From Adhaeribacter pallidiroseus (GTDB lineage Bacteria; Bacteroidota; Bacteroidia; Cytophagales; Hymenobacteraceae), in the NCBI RefSeq assembly GCF_003340495.1, contig NZ_QASA01000001.1, forward strand, positions 4,216,001 to 4,280,000: a stretch of 64,000 bases of DNA, in the 5' to 3' direction. Every line of letters begins with the position of its first letter. Within the stretch, counting starts at the first letter, position 1. The notes under the pieces were generated by a model. The model was given only the letters and a program-made list of their open reading frames with translations. It was not told where the DNA came from and did not search any database. Below are positions 1 through 9,493 of this stretch, piece by piece. Made by a program: the position numbers and the translations under genes.

Positions 1-3000
1 TACTGGGTTATAAAACTCGAAAGTGATGGCACTAAAGCCTGGGACAAAACAATTGGTGGTACCTATGGAGACCGGTTATTTGTTGTGCGGCAAACAAAAG
101 ATGGTGGCTACATTCTGGGCGGCACTTCTAATTCCTACACATCTGGTGATAAAACAGAATCTTTCCTAGGAGAGTATGATGGCTGGGATAATGGTGATTA
201 CTGGGTAGTAAAACTAGACGCCACGGGTAAAAAGATCTGGGATAAAACCCACGGGGGATCCGAGAACGAGGATCTAAACTCCCTGGAGCAAACCCAGGAT
301 GGCGGCTATATTCTGGCGGGTGAAACGAATGCATCGGGGGAAATCTTAAAATTAACGCCGAACGGCGATAAAGTATGGAATACGGGCCCCGATCTAAACG
401 GAAATGATTACGAAAAACGATTAACCTCCATTGTGCAAACCAGCGATGGCGGTTATCTGGCCGGAGGAGAAGATACTTTCGAAGGAGGCGTTTATATCCT
501 CAAGCTAGCCCAGAACAAAGCTCAAACGATCACCTTCACGCCTATTCCTACTAAATTATACGGCGTAACTCCTTTCACGGTATCGGCTAAGGCCAGCTCC
601 GGTTTGCCCGTAACCTATGAAGTGCTATCCGGCTCGGTGGAACTCAAGGGTACTACCCTTACCCCCACCGGAGTGGGCACCGTAACCATAATAGCCTACC
701 AGGCCGGTAACGAAACGTATGCACCTACCCAAGCGAAATACACTTTTAACCTTGTTTATCCATCTCAGGTAACTACTAATAAAGTAATTGGAGGTAGTGC
801 CGAAGACAAGTTAGCGGTAATGCAAAAAACCAAGGATGGGGGCTATATTCTGGGCGGCTCTTCTAAATCCGGCGTTAGCGGCGATAAAACGCAAGCTAGT
901 AAAGGAGAATTGGATTTTTGGATAGTTAAACTGAAGGCGGATGGCCGTATCGAGTGGAACAAGACGCTGGGTGGTAGTAAAAGCGATCAGTTAAAGGCGC
1001 TCCAACAAACCCAGGATGGCGGTTACATTCTCGGCGGCACTTCTTCTTCCAGTATCAGCGGCGATAAAAGCCAGGCTGGCAAAGGACAGGCGGATTACTG
1101 GGTTATTAAGTTAAACGCTGATGGCAGCAAAGCCTGGGATAAAACCTGGGGTGGTACCAGCCAAGATAGTTTATCGGCGCTGCAACAAACAAAGGATGGC
1201 GGTTATATCCTAGGTGGGTACTCCTACTCCAATAAAAGTGCCGATAAAGCGGTAGATAGTAAAGGAGCTGCTGACTTCTGGGTAGTAAAACTAAGCGCTA
1301 CTGGCGCCAAGGAATGGGATAAAACTTTTGGCGGCAGCGGCCTTGATATCTTAACCTCGCTCCAGCAAACCAAGGACAACGGGTATATTTTGGGTGGTGC
1401 TTCCGCTTCCAACATCAGTGGCGATAAAACCCAGGTCAGTCGAGGGGGTTTGGATTATTGGATAGTAAAGCTCCAGGCCGATGGTAGTAAAGAATGGGAC
1501 AGAACTGCGGGTGGCGATCAAAAGGATTATTTAACCGTGGTGCGTCAAACTGCCGATAATAATTATATTCTAGCCGGTAGCTCTAATTCTTCGGACATAG
1601 GCGGCGATAAGTCACAACCATCCAAGGGGAAAACAGATTATTGGATCGTAAAGGTAGATTCTTACGGAATAGACTGGAACAGCACCTACGGGGGTAACGA
1701 AGATGATTATTTAACTTCCATTCAGGAGCTAGACAATCAAAAATTTTTACTTGGCGGCTATTCCGCTTCCGGTGTTTCGGGTGATAAAACGGAACCCAAT
1801 AGAGGCAATGCCGCTGAATCCGGAACATTAACCGCTGATTACTGGGTAGTAAAAGTGGAAAAAAGAGAAGGAATTTCCGGCACTTATAAAGTATGGGATA
1901 AAACCATCGGCGGGAACGGTCAGGAGGAGTTAATAGCGGCGCTACCCACCAGCAACGGAAACTATGTTTTAGGCGGCAGTTCCAACTCTGGTGTTAGCGG
2001 GGATAAAACGCAAGCCTCCAAAGGGTTTAGAGACTACTGGATAGTAGACTTAAATTTAAACGAAATGCCTACCGTCCCTTATTGGAACATGCGCTACGGC
2101 GGATATTTACCGGATAACTTTACTACCTTAATTAAAACAGCCGATGGCGGGTACTTATCCGGAGGGTACACTACTTCCCGAAACAGTGGCGATGTAGAAT
2201 ACGCGGAAGGAGTAGCAAAACAGAACTATTGGATAATTAAGACGGACCGGAATGGCAAGAAAGAATGGGATAAACTTTACGGCGGGCTGAACGATGATTA
2301 TCTGAATCAGGTCATCCAGACCCAAGATGGCGGTTACTTGTTAGCCGGTTCTTCTTTTTCGGGCAACAGCATTAACAAAGGCCAGGCCAGCCGCGGTGGC
2401 CGGGACTACTGGATCGTGAAGATAGGCGCGCAGGGTACCCGGCAATGGGACAAACGTTTTGGGGGCACGGGCAACGATGAGCTCAAGAAAGTGATTCAAT
2501 TAACCACTGGCGAATACGTGCTGGCCGGTTACAGCAACTCCCCGGCCAGTGGCGACAAGAGCCAGGGTAGCCAGGGCGGCAACGATTACTGGTTGATCAA
2601 ACTTACCAAAACCGGGATAAAGCTGTGGGATAAACGCTACGGCGGCAACCAGAATGATGAACTGGAAAGCATTACCCTCACCGCTACCAATGGATTTATT
2701 CTGGGCGGCACCTCTGCTTCCGGGATCGGCGGCGACAAAACGCAGGCCAGCCAAGGCAGCCAGGACTTTTGGTTAGTACGGGTAGATGCGGATGGCAACA
2801 AGATCTGGGATAAACGCTACGGTGGCACCGGGAACGAGGTGTTAACCACCGTAGGCTGGAACCGGGAATATAGCCCGCAAACCAATGTAGACGGCGATTA
2901 TTACCTGGCTGGTTACAGTACTTCTGGCATTAGTGGCGATAAAAAGCAGGCTAGCCAAGGGGGAAAGGATTTCTGGTTTTTGCAAATCAAGAGCAACGGC

Positions 3001-3681
3001 ATTTTGTACCGGGAAAAAAGTTACGGCGGTAGCGGCGACGAGGAACTGCGGTCCGTGCTTCAGACAGAGGAAGGTGATTATTTGCTGGCGGGTTCTTCTA
3101 ACTCCGGCGTAAGCGGCGATAAAAGCCAGGTCAGCAAAGGCAACAGCGATTACTGGTTAGTGCGAATCAATGCCACCGGGGCTAAGCAGTACGACCAAGC
3201 ATATGGGGGCAGCGACAAAGAAGAACTACGGGCCATGGTGCTGGCCGAAGATGGAGGCATTGTGCTGGGCGGTAGATCTGATTCCCCAATAAGCGGAGAT
3301 CGCAGTCAGCCTAGCCAGGGCCGTACCGATTACTGGTTAATCAAGATAGTCTCGGAAAAAAGCGGAATGGTAGTTAGCCGGGTAGCCAACGAACCCGAGC
3401 TAGCGATCGAACAATCAAGCAACGTACAGTTACTTGTTTACCCGAATCCGTTTCAAGAGAAAGTAACTATTAGCTTTACGCTGCCCGAAACTCAGCCCGC
3501 AACGGTTAGAGTACTTGATAGTCAGGGTTGCGAAATTACTACCTTATTCCAAAAGGAAGCACAAGCCAAACAGGCCTACCAAGTAGAATGGCAGGCGGGT
3601 AAACAAGCAGCCGGTATGTACTTGCTGCAATTACAAACGCCTACGGGACAAATCACCAAAAAAATACTTCGGAGCAGGTAA
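1..3681 (+). CDS. Array copy 1 (5'-truncated by window): T9SS multi-propeller repeat protein
   Basis: The reading frame is already open at base 1, in the middle of a repeat (YWVIKLESDG), so the start and signal peptide lie outside the window. The GTG near base 85 is internal and not a real start. Visible parts are the last three units of P1, the Ig-like domain (about bases 520-765), seven P2 units (about 780-2075), seven P3 units (about 2080-3350) and the sorting domain from about 3430, with YPNPF and the ending KKILRSR. P2 units 5 and 6 have drifted from DGGY to DNNY and DNQK. P3 begins YWNMRYGG and its last unit carries SGDRSQPSQG. Role: T9SS-exported surface or secreted protein, ligand unknown. 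The sorting domain is clear; the propeller fold is inferred from 60-residue units in sevens. Confidence 0.9.
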   Translation, partial: YWVIKLESDGTKAWDKTIGGTYGDRLFVVRQTKDGGYILGGTSNSYTSGDKTESFLGEYDGWDNGDYWVVKLDATGKKIWDKTHGGSENEDLNSLEQTQDGGYILAGETNASGEILKLTPNGDKVWNTGPDLNGNDYEKRLTSIVQTSDGGYLAGGEDTFEGGVYILKLAQNKAQTITFTPIPTKLYGVTPFTVSAKASSGLPVTYEVLSGSVELKGTTLTPTGVGTVTIIAYQAGNETYAPTQAKYTFNLVYPSQVTTNKVIGGSAEDKLAVMQKTKDGGYILGGSSKSGVSGDKTQASKGELDFWIVKLKADGRIEWNKTLGGSKSDQLKALQQTQDGGYILGGTSSSSISGDKSQAGKGQADYWVIKLNADGSKAWDKTWGGTSQDSLSALQQTKDGGYILGGYSYSNKSADKAVDSKGAADFWVVKLSATGAKEWDKTFGGSGLDILTSLQQTKDNGYILGGASASNISGDKTQVSRGGLDYWIVKLQADGSKEWDRTAGGDQKDYLTVVRQTADNNYILAGSSNSSDIGGDKSQPSKGKTDYWIVKVDSYGIDWNSTYGGNEDDYLTSIQELDNQKFLLGGYSASGVSGDKTEPNRGNAAESGTLTADYWVVKVEKREGISGTYKVWDKTIGGNGQEELIAALPTSNGNYVLGGSSNSGVSGDKTQASKGFRDYWIVDLNLNEMPTVPYWNMRYGGYLPDNFTTLIKTADGGYLSGGYTTSRNSGDVEYAEGVAKQNYWIIKTDRNGKKEWDKLYGGLNDDYLNQVIQTQDGGYLLAGSSFSGNSINKGQASRGGRDYWIVKIGAQGTRQWDKRFGGTGNDELKKVIQLTTGEYVLAGYSNSPASGDKSQGSQGGNDYWLIKLTKTGIKLWDKRYGGNQNDELESITLTATNGFILGGTSASGIGGDKTQASQGSQDFWLVRVDADGNKIWDKRYGGTGNEVLTTVGWNREYSPQTNVDGDYYLAGYSTSGISGDKKQASQGGKDFWFLQIKSNGILYREKSYGGSGDEELRSVLQTEEGDYLLAGSSNSGVSGDKSQVSKGNSDYWLVRINATGAKQYDQAYGGSDKEELRAMVLAEDGGIVLGGRSDSPISGDRSQPSQGRTDYWLIKIVSEKSGMVVSRVANEPELAIEQSSNVQLLVYPNPFQEKVTISFTLPETQPATVRVLDSQGCEITTLFQKEAQAKQAYQVEWQAGKQAAGMYLLQLQTPTGQITKKILRSR

Positions 3682-3705
3682 TTTTTTTAAATTTTTTCTT
3701 TTCTC

Positions 3706-3738
3706 AAGCCAGCCAGAACACTTCTGGCTGGCTTTTTT
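3706..3738 (+). terminator. Intrinsic terminator of copy 1
   Basis: A perfect 12-bp stem (AAGCCAGCCAGA, 3706-3717, with 3723-3734) and a 5-nt loop run into T6. It follows a T7-A3-T6 stretch that begins at the stop codon. The same arrangement (stop, T-A3-T tract, GCCGGC-type stem, T-run) recurs after most copies. Confidence 0.88.
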
Positions 3739-4704
3739 ATTCGATCTTTTTCAAATTCTCCGCATATTTTGTTTGCTTAGCGCTTTAATTTCTACTGGCC
3801 AGCATTGCGGCGTCTTATTGTTACAAAACCAAACTATAGCCAACGCAGCAGAATAATTAATGCTTTGCCCATGCTGCGAATAGTTTTAGTCTGCCGGCGT
3901 TTTAAGAAAAATGTAACTAAGATTCTATCCTGGCTTTAATAAAAGAGGTTCAGGTTAATTGCTTTGTTAAAATTTCAAATTTTTGAGTAATAATACTTAG
4001 CTAAATCGTTGGAAAATACTTACATTAAGGGGAAATAAGCAGCGTATTTATTTCTTTTATTAACCCGGCATCTCTTTTGGGCACCAAAGTTCAGCGCTTT
4101 CGGTTAGCAGTTCCTTTCACAATAGTTGTTATTTCTTGTTTAATTTTAATGTCTTCGTCTATGCAAACAAGAGTATTCCACTTGCACCAAAAATTTTAAA
4201 TTTTAGCTTCGACTACCCTTTTACCAGTGTTTCAGAATAAACTTTAGGAGCCGCCGCTGCGCAAATTATAGCGGGTGTAAGATCTTAGCTGATTTTGGCA
4301 ATAATTTACCATTCATGCTAGCGCATCGAAAGGAAGAGCTTCTGTTTTAAACTTAATCAGGATAAAACAGAAGCCCCTGGAGACCTAAAGAAGAAAGTTC
4401 AAGATTTTTCACCTCCATAGCAAATAGCAAAGCTAAAGAGTATCAATGCCAAAAAAAGGATACTAGCTGTTTTTCAAAAATAGCTACCATTTATTAATTT
4501 ATCATTTACTGGTTGCCAAATTGCTGCTTGCTTTATTCGCGTCATCACTTGTTTTCAGTACATCAATTAACTCCGCAACCGACCTAAATTTTAAAAAAAA
4601 TAAGGCCAGAAGCGTCTCCACCCTCGCGGCAACCCGGTTATAGAACTGACTGGGTTCTGGTTCTCCTGCTTCGTTTATTGCTCTTTTCCTTAAAACTTTA
4701 TTTT
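3739..4704. other. Longest intergenic gap, about 970 bp, no gene seen
   Basis: AT-rich sequence between the copy 1 terminator and copy 2. No open frame with family or other recognisable protein content was found on either strand. It lacks the 18-bp palindrome found upstream of copies 5, 6, 9 and 11-13. It holds a 12-bp inverted repeat (4338-4374) and a shorter 7-bp one (3844-3850 with 3872-3878). The promoter of copy 2 must lie here, but I cannot place it with confidence. Confidence 0.6.
4338..4374. repeat. Perfect 12-bp inverted repeat, 13-nt loop
   Basis: GCTTCTGTTTTA (4338-4349) pairs exactly with TAAAACAGAAGC (4363-4374). There is no T-run on either side, so it is not a standard terminator. 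It could be a structured leader element or the scar of a lost element; no other copy of it was noticed in the window. Confidence 0.5.
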
Positions 4705-7700
4705 ATGAAAACCGCTTTTATTAGTACCAGTAGGTGTTTTAAATTTCCCTATTTTACCTATTGGGTCCGGGCAATTTGGTTGGTATGCCTGCCCATCTCT
4801 TTTAATTCTTTTGCGCAAAATAAAATTTGGGATCAAACGTACGGGGGCCCACTAACGGACAAACTCTCCGCGATGGTAGCTACGCCGGATGGCGGCTTTC
4901 TATTGGGGGGATCTTCCCTGTCCAATAAAGGAGCCGATAAAACCGAAGATTGCCGGGATGGGAATAAAGCTTACATCAGCGAACCGGTGGGTGATTATTG
5001 GATTATTAAATTAGATGCCAACGGCCAAAAAGTATGGGATAAAACCTACGGCGGAGATAACACCGATAACCTGAAAACTGTAATAGCTACCTCGGACGGC
5101 GGCTATTTACTGGGTGGTTTTTCCTTGTCGGGTATCAGTGGCGACAAGAGTGAAAAAAACAGGGCCACTTTTGATCAAAATAAGCAAATTACGCCGGATT
5201 ATTGGGTGGTAAAAATTGATGCTAACGGAGAAAAAATTTGGGATAAAACTTTCGGGGGCAAAAATAGTGATATTTTAACCTCCCAGGTAACAACTGCCGA
5301 TGGGGGCTTTTTACTCGGTGGTTATTCTGATTCCGGAAAAGAAGGTGATAAAACGCAAGCAAATAAATGCAACCAAGATTACTGCGGCAGTGATTACTGG
5401 ATAGTAAAGCTAAAAGCCGACGGCAGTAAAGAATGGGATAAAACTTTCGGCGGCGATTATAACGAAAGCCTGGCCACCGTACTAGTAACCAATGATGGGG
5501 GCTACCTGCTGGGGGGGTCTTCTGAATCCGGCAAAAGCGGGGATAAAAGTGTGGCACCAACCGGAAACTGGTTATTAAAGCTGGATGTTACCGGCAAAAA
5601 AATCTGGGATAAAGTGTACGGTACCGGTGGTCTGCGGGCAATGGCAACTACAACCCAGGGAGGATATTTGCTGGGCAATGCCGACTATAGAATTACCAAA
5701 CTAAACGCCGCTGGCAGCAAAGAATGGGAAAAGAATTACCGCAGTAGCACCCAAGATATACTCGGAACGGTGCTTGTTAGCCCCGATGGCAGCTACTTAT
5801 TAGGCGGCATATCCCTCCGGGGTAAAGGCGGACATAAAAGTGAAGAAAAAAAAGGCTACTGGGTAGTAAAGGTAAACAAAAACGGCGATAAGATATGGGA
5901 AAGAACTTTTGGCAGCGACGACTTTTCCTTTAACTGGCCCGCTACTTTCGATCTGGATGTAATAATCACCCCCGATAAAAATTTCCTGCTGGGTGGTACG
6001 GCCGCCTCGGGTATCCGCGGCGATAAAAGTGAAGCCAGCCGTGGTTCTAACGACTATTGGGTCGTAAAAGTAGGTAATACCGATAAGCAAGTTCAAAACA
6101 TCACCTTCCCTACGCCACTCCTTACCAGAACACTGGGCGATGCGCCTGTTATTCTTAAAGCCCAAGCTAGTTCGGGGTTACCCGTTACTTTTTCGGTGAT
6201 TTCGGGCCCGGCTACCCTTACTCAAAATTTACTCACTTTTACGGGAATAGGGAGAATTATCATACAAGCTTCCCAAACCGGTAATGCTATCTTTGCCCCG
6301 GCATCTGCGATAAACCAGGTTATCATCGTGGACCCACCTGGCCCGGTTACTAAACTTTGGGATAAGCGTATTGGCGGCAAACGCAACGATCAGCTAATAA
6401 CCATGGTTGCCGCTCCCGATGGCGGCTATCTGCTGGCCGGCAACTCTAATTCAGATAAAGGGGGCGATAAAAGTAGTTCTAAAAATGGTTATTGGCTCGT
6501 GAAGATAGATCCGGATGGAAAAAAACTCTGGGACATTACTATAGCTGCCTTTGGCGATTTGGGCGACCGGTTCACAAGTCTGATAAGCACCACCGATGGC
6601 GGCTATTTATTAGGCAGCACTTCTTCTTTTGATTTTAGTGATCTGTACCGGGTAGTTAAAATCAGTAGTAGTGGTACAAAGCAATGGGAAAAAGCTATAG
6701 GAGGATTTAACGAAGCCGGGAACTCCCTGGATGCGTTATTGGCTACCCCGGATGGAGGCTATTTATTGGGTGGGTCCTCTAACGCCGACATTGGCGGGGA
6801 TAAAAGTGAACCCAGCCGGGGAGAACAAGATTACTGGCTGGTAAAGCTGGATGCAAACGGCAATAAGCTGTGGGATAAAACTTTAGGCGGTACGCAAAGC
6901 GAAGAGCTCACCTCACTGGTGGCAACCCCCGATGGCGGCTATCTGGCAGGTGGTTATTCTGGCTCCGGTAAAAATGGCGATAAGAGTGAAAATAACAAAG
7001 GAATTCCGGATGTATATGGCTATTTATCGGTGGATTATTGGATAGTAAAAATAGATGCAACCGGTAAGAAACTGTGGGATAAAACCTGGGGGGGAGATAA
7101 GAATGATTTTTTAAAAAGTATGGTAGCCACCCCGGATGGAGGGTATTTAGTAGGTGGTTCTTCCTTTTCGGATAAGAGCGGCGACAAAAGCGAAATCAAC
7201 CAGGGCCTACCGGATGCTAATGGCAGCTTAACCTCGGATTACTGGCTGGTAAAGATTGATGCCCAAGGCACCAAAATATGGGATGAAACCATAGGCGGAT
7301 CTAACTACGATCATCTGGCAACAATCGCGGCTACACCGGACGGAGATTATCTGCTGGGAGGAACTTCTACTTCCGGGATCGAGAAAGATAAAAGTGGCGA
7401 GGTTCGGGGAATAGATCAGGTTTATGGAGACTATTGGATCGTGAAGATAGATAAAGATGGCAAGAAGGTTTGGGATAAGATCTTAGGAGGAGAAAAAGGC
7501 GATGAGCTCACAACCATGGTGGCTTCCCCAAATGGTACCGGTTACATACTAGGAGGAAGTTCCGCTTCGGATGCTAATGGTGACAAGACTGAACCTAACT
7601 GGGGTGTATACGATTTTTGGTTAGTAAAGCTAAAAGAAGACCAACCGCTTGCAGCATCCTGGAACAGGCGCTACGGTGGCAGTGGCAGCGATAACCTGAC

Positions 7701-9231
7701 TTCTACCATTAAGACCCAAGATGGGGGTTACTTAAGTGGCGGTTACACCAACTCCGGGGTAAGTGGCGATAAAAGCCTAAACAGTCAGGGCCAGAACGAC
7801 TACTGGATTGTCAAGAGTGATAAAAACGGCAAAAAACTCTGGGACAAACGTTATGGTGGTTCAGGTGACGATTATCTCCACCGCGTGATCCAGACTGCTG
7901 ACGGTGGTTACTTACTAGCGGGCTCTTCTTTCTCGAACAAGAGCGGCGACAAGTCCCAGGCCAGTAAAGGTAACCGTGACTACTGGCTGGTGAAAACCGA
8001 TCAGCTGGGCAATAAGGAATGGGATAAAACCTACGGCGGCTCCGGCAAAGAGGAACTCGTTAAAGTCATTCAACTGCGTACTGGCGAGTACGTGTTGGGC
8101 GGACATAGCAACTCTCCCGTAAGTGGCGATAAAAGCCAAGCTAGTCAAGGTAGTTCAGATTACTGGATTTTAAAAATAAGCAGCACGGGCACTATTATTT
8201 GGGATAAACGCTATGGTGGCAGCTTAGCAGAAACACTCGGCAGCTTTGTTCAAACCCCGGATGGCGGCTACTTACTCGGAGGATCTTCCTTGTCCGGGAA
8301 AACCGGGGATAAAACGCAAAGTAGCCAAGGAGCGAGTGATTACTGGGTCGTGAAAACGGATCAACAAGGTAAGATCGTCTGGGAGAAAACCTATGGCGGC
8401 AGTAAAGCGGATCAAGTTTACTCGGTAGCTATGAACTCCGCTAAGAACTACTTTATTTCCGGAACGAGCAGTTCGGGTAAGAGTGGCGACAAGACACAAG
8501 CCAGTCAAGGAGGCCAAGATTACTGGTTAGTTACTTTAGATGAGAATGGCAATAAGCTGTGGGATCGTACATTCGGCGGCAGTAAAGATGATGAACTGCG
8601 GGCCAGCACGATTACCAGTAAAGGACATTACATACTGGCGGGTCACTCCTCCTCCGATGCAAGCGGCGATAAAACCCAGGACAGCCAGGGCGACAGTGAT
8701 TACTGGGTCGTAGCCGTAGACGAGCAAGGCAATAAAGTACAAGATTTACGCTACGGAGGCAGCGAAGCGGAAGTACTCCGCACCGTGACCCCGACCAAAG
8801 ACGGCGGCTTGCTGCTAGCCGGCAGATCTGCTTCGGGCGTGAGTGGGGATCGTACCCAGCCCAGTCAGGGCAGTACCGATTACTGGCTCGTGAAAGTAGC
8901 TCCCACCACTAATTCCCTGTTAGCTACTAGACAAGTAACTCTAGCCGAAGAACCAGTTAGTAAAACCGAAGGCTTTCAATTTCAAGCTTACCCCAATCCT
9001 TTCCGGGAGAAAGTTACTATAAGCTTTATGCTATCCCAGACTCAGTTTGCTCAGGTAAAAGTATCTGACAGCCAGGGTAGAGAAATAACTACTTTGTTTA
9101 AGGGAAGGGCCCAAGCCAACCAAACCTATCAGGTAGAGTGGCAAGGACACAACAAAGTTGCCGGCATGTACCTAGTGCACCTAAATACTTCGGCCAGGAA
9201 TGTTACAGCTAAAATCTTACTTAGCCCTTGA
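4705..9231 (+). CDS. Array copy 2: T9SS triple-propeller repeat protein (1508 aa)
   Basis: I chose the ATG at 4705 (MKTAF) over an in-frame TTG at 4678, because MKT opens most paralogues and gives a normal signal peptide (hydrophobic segment about residues 23-34, predicted cleavage A37|Q38). P1 has seven units (to about 460). The Ig-like domain spans about 462-544, P2 seven units about 545-985, P3 seven units about 985-1397, and the sorting domain about 1427-1508 (YPNPFREKV, ending KILLSP). P1 unit 3 carries the loop CNQDYC. P1 unit 5 is degenerate: GGYLLGN is followed by DYR, with no SGDK loop. P3 starts SWNRRYGG and closely matches copies 3, 4 and 13. No clear terminator follows in the 262-bp gap, and no palindrome precedes it. 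Function beyond surface or secreted localisation is unknown. Confidence 0.92.
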   Translation: MKTAFISTSRCFKFPYFTYWVRAIWLVCLPISFNSFAQNKIWDQTYGGPLTDKLSAMVATPDGGFLLGGSSLSNKGADKTEDCRDGNKAYISEPVGDYWIIKLDANGQKVWDKTYGGDNTDNLKTVIATSDGGYLLGGFSLSGISGDKSEKNRATFDQNKQITPDYWVVKIDANGEKIWDKTFGGKNSDILTSQVTTADGGFLLGGYSDSGKEGDKTQANKCNQDYCGSDYWIVKLKADGSKEWDKTFGGDYNESLATVLVTNDGGYLLGGSSESGKSGDKSVAPTGNWLLKLDVTGKKIWDKVYGTGGLRAMATTTQGGYLLGNADYRITKLNAAGSKEWEKNYRSSTQDILGTVLVSPDGSYLLGGISLRGKGGHKSEEKKGYWVVKVNKNGDKIWERTFGSDDFSFNWPATFDLDVIITPDKNFLLGGTAASGIRGDKSEASRGSNDYWVVKVGNTDKQVQNITFPTPLLTRTLGDAPVILKAQASSGLPVTFSVISGPATLTQNLLTFTGIGRIIIQASQTGNAIFAPASAINQVIIVDPPGPVTKLWDKRIGGKRNDQLITMVAAPDGGYLLAGNSNSDKGGDKSSSKNGYWLVKIDPDGKKLWDITIAAFGDLGDRFTSLISTTDGGYLLGSTSSFDFSDLYRVVKISSSGTKQWEKAIGGFNEAGNSLDALLATPDGGYLLGGSSNADIGGDKSEPSRGEQDYWLVKLDANGNKLWDKTLGGTQSEELTSLVATPDGGYLAGGYSGSGKNGDKSENNKGIPDVYGYLSVDYWIVKIDATGKKLWDKTWGGDKNDFLKSMVATPDGGYLVGGSSFSDKSGDKSEINQGLPDANGSLTSDYWLVKIDAQGTKIWDETIGGSNYDHLATIAATPDGDYLLGGTSTSGIEKDKSGEVRGIDQVYGDYWIVKIDKDGKKVWDKILGGEKGDELTTMVASPNGTGYILGGSSASDANGDKTEPNWGVYDFWLVKLKEDQPLAASWNRRYGGSGSDNLTSTIKTQDGGYLSGGYTNSGVSGDKSLNSQGQNDYWIVKSDKNGKKLWDKRYGGSGDDYLHRVIQTADGGYLLAGSSFSNKSGDKSQASKGNRDYWLVKTDQLGNKEWDKTYGGSGKEELVKVIQLRTGEYVLGGHSNSPVSGDKSQASQGSSDYWILKISSTGTIIWDKRYGGSLAETLGSFVQTPDGGYLLGGSSLSGKTGDKTQSSQGASDYWVVKTDQQGKIVWEKTYGGSKADQVYSVAMNSAKNYFISGTSSSGKSGDKTQASQGGQDYWLVTLDENGNKLWDRTFGGSKDDELRASTITSKGHYILAGHSSSDASGDKTQDSQGDSDYWVVAVDEQGNKVQDLRYGGSEAEVLRTVTPTKDGGLLLAGRSASGVSGDRTQPSQGSTDYWLVKVAPTTNSLLATRQVTLAEEPVSKTEGFQFQAYPNPFREKVTISFMLSQTQFAQVKVSDSQGREITTLFKGRAQANQTYQVEWQGHNKVAGMYLVHLNTSARNVTAKILLSP

Positions 9232-9493
9232 ATGAATTATTGCGGGTTTCCGTAACAAGAAAGATTAAATACGAGAAGAATTTCTTTGTTATCCTGCCTT
9301 TTGCCTTGTGGGCTTAGCGAGATTTGAATAGATATATCTAAACTTTCTTACGGGAAATTTTAGTTGTTTCGTTGCCCGAGTCTTTAAAATATAGTAAAAT
9401 TTCTATCCTTTTCAGTAGACAGGCTTAGCCGCTCATTGCTTTCTAATTTTCTGATGCTTCATTAGTGTCTCCTCTCTTTAAAACCCGATCGAT

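Noticed and set aside
4678-4704. TTG start extension of copy 2
   Set aside because: The ATG at 4705 gives the MKT-type signal peptide seen in the paralogues; the extension has no counterpart.
9232-9493. Terminator after copy 2
   Set aside because: Only a weak 5-bp stem with a mismatch (TGCGG/CCGTA) is present and no T-run follows.
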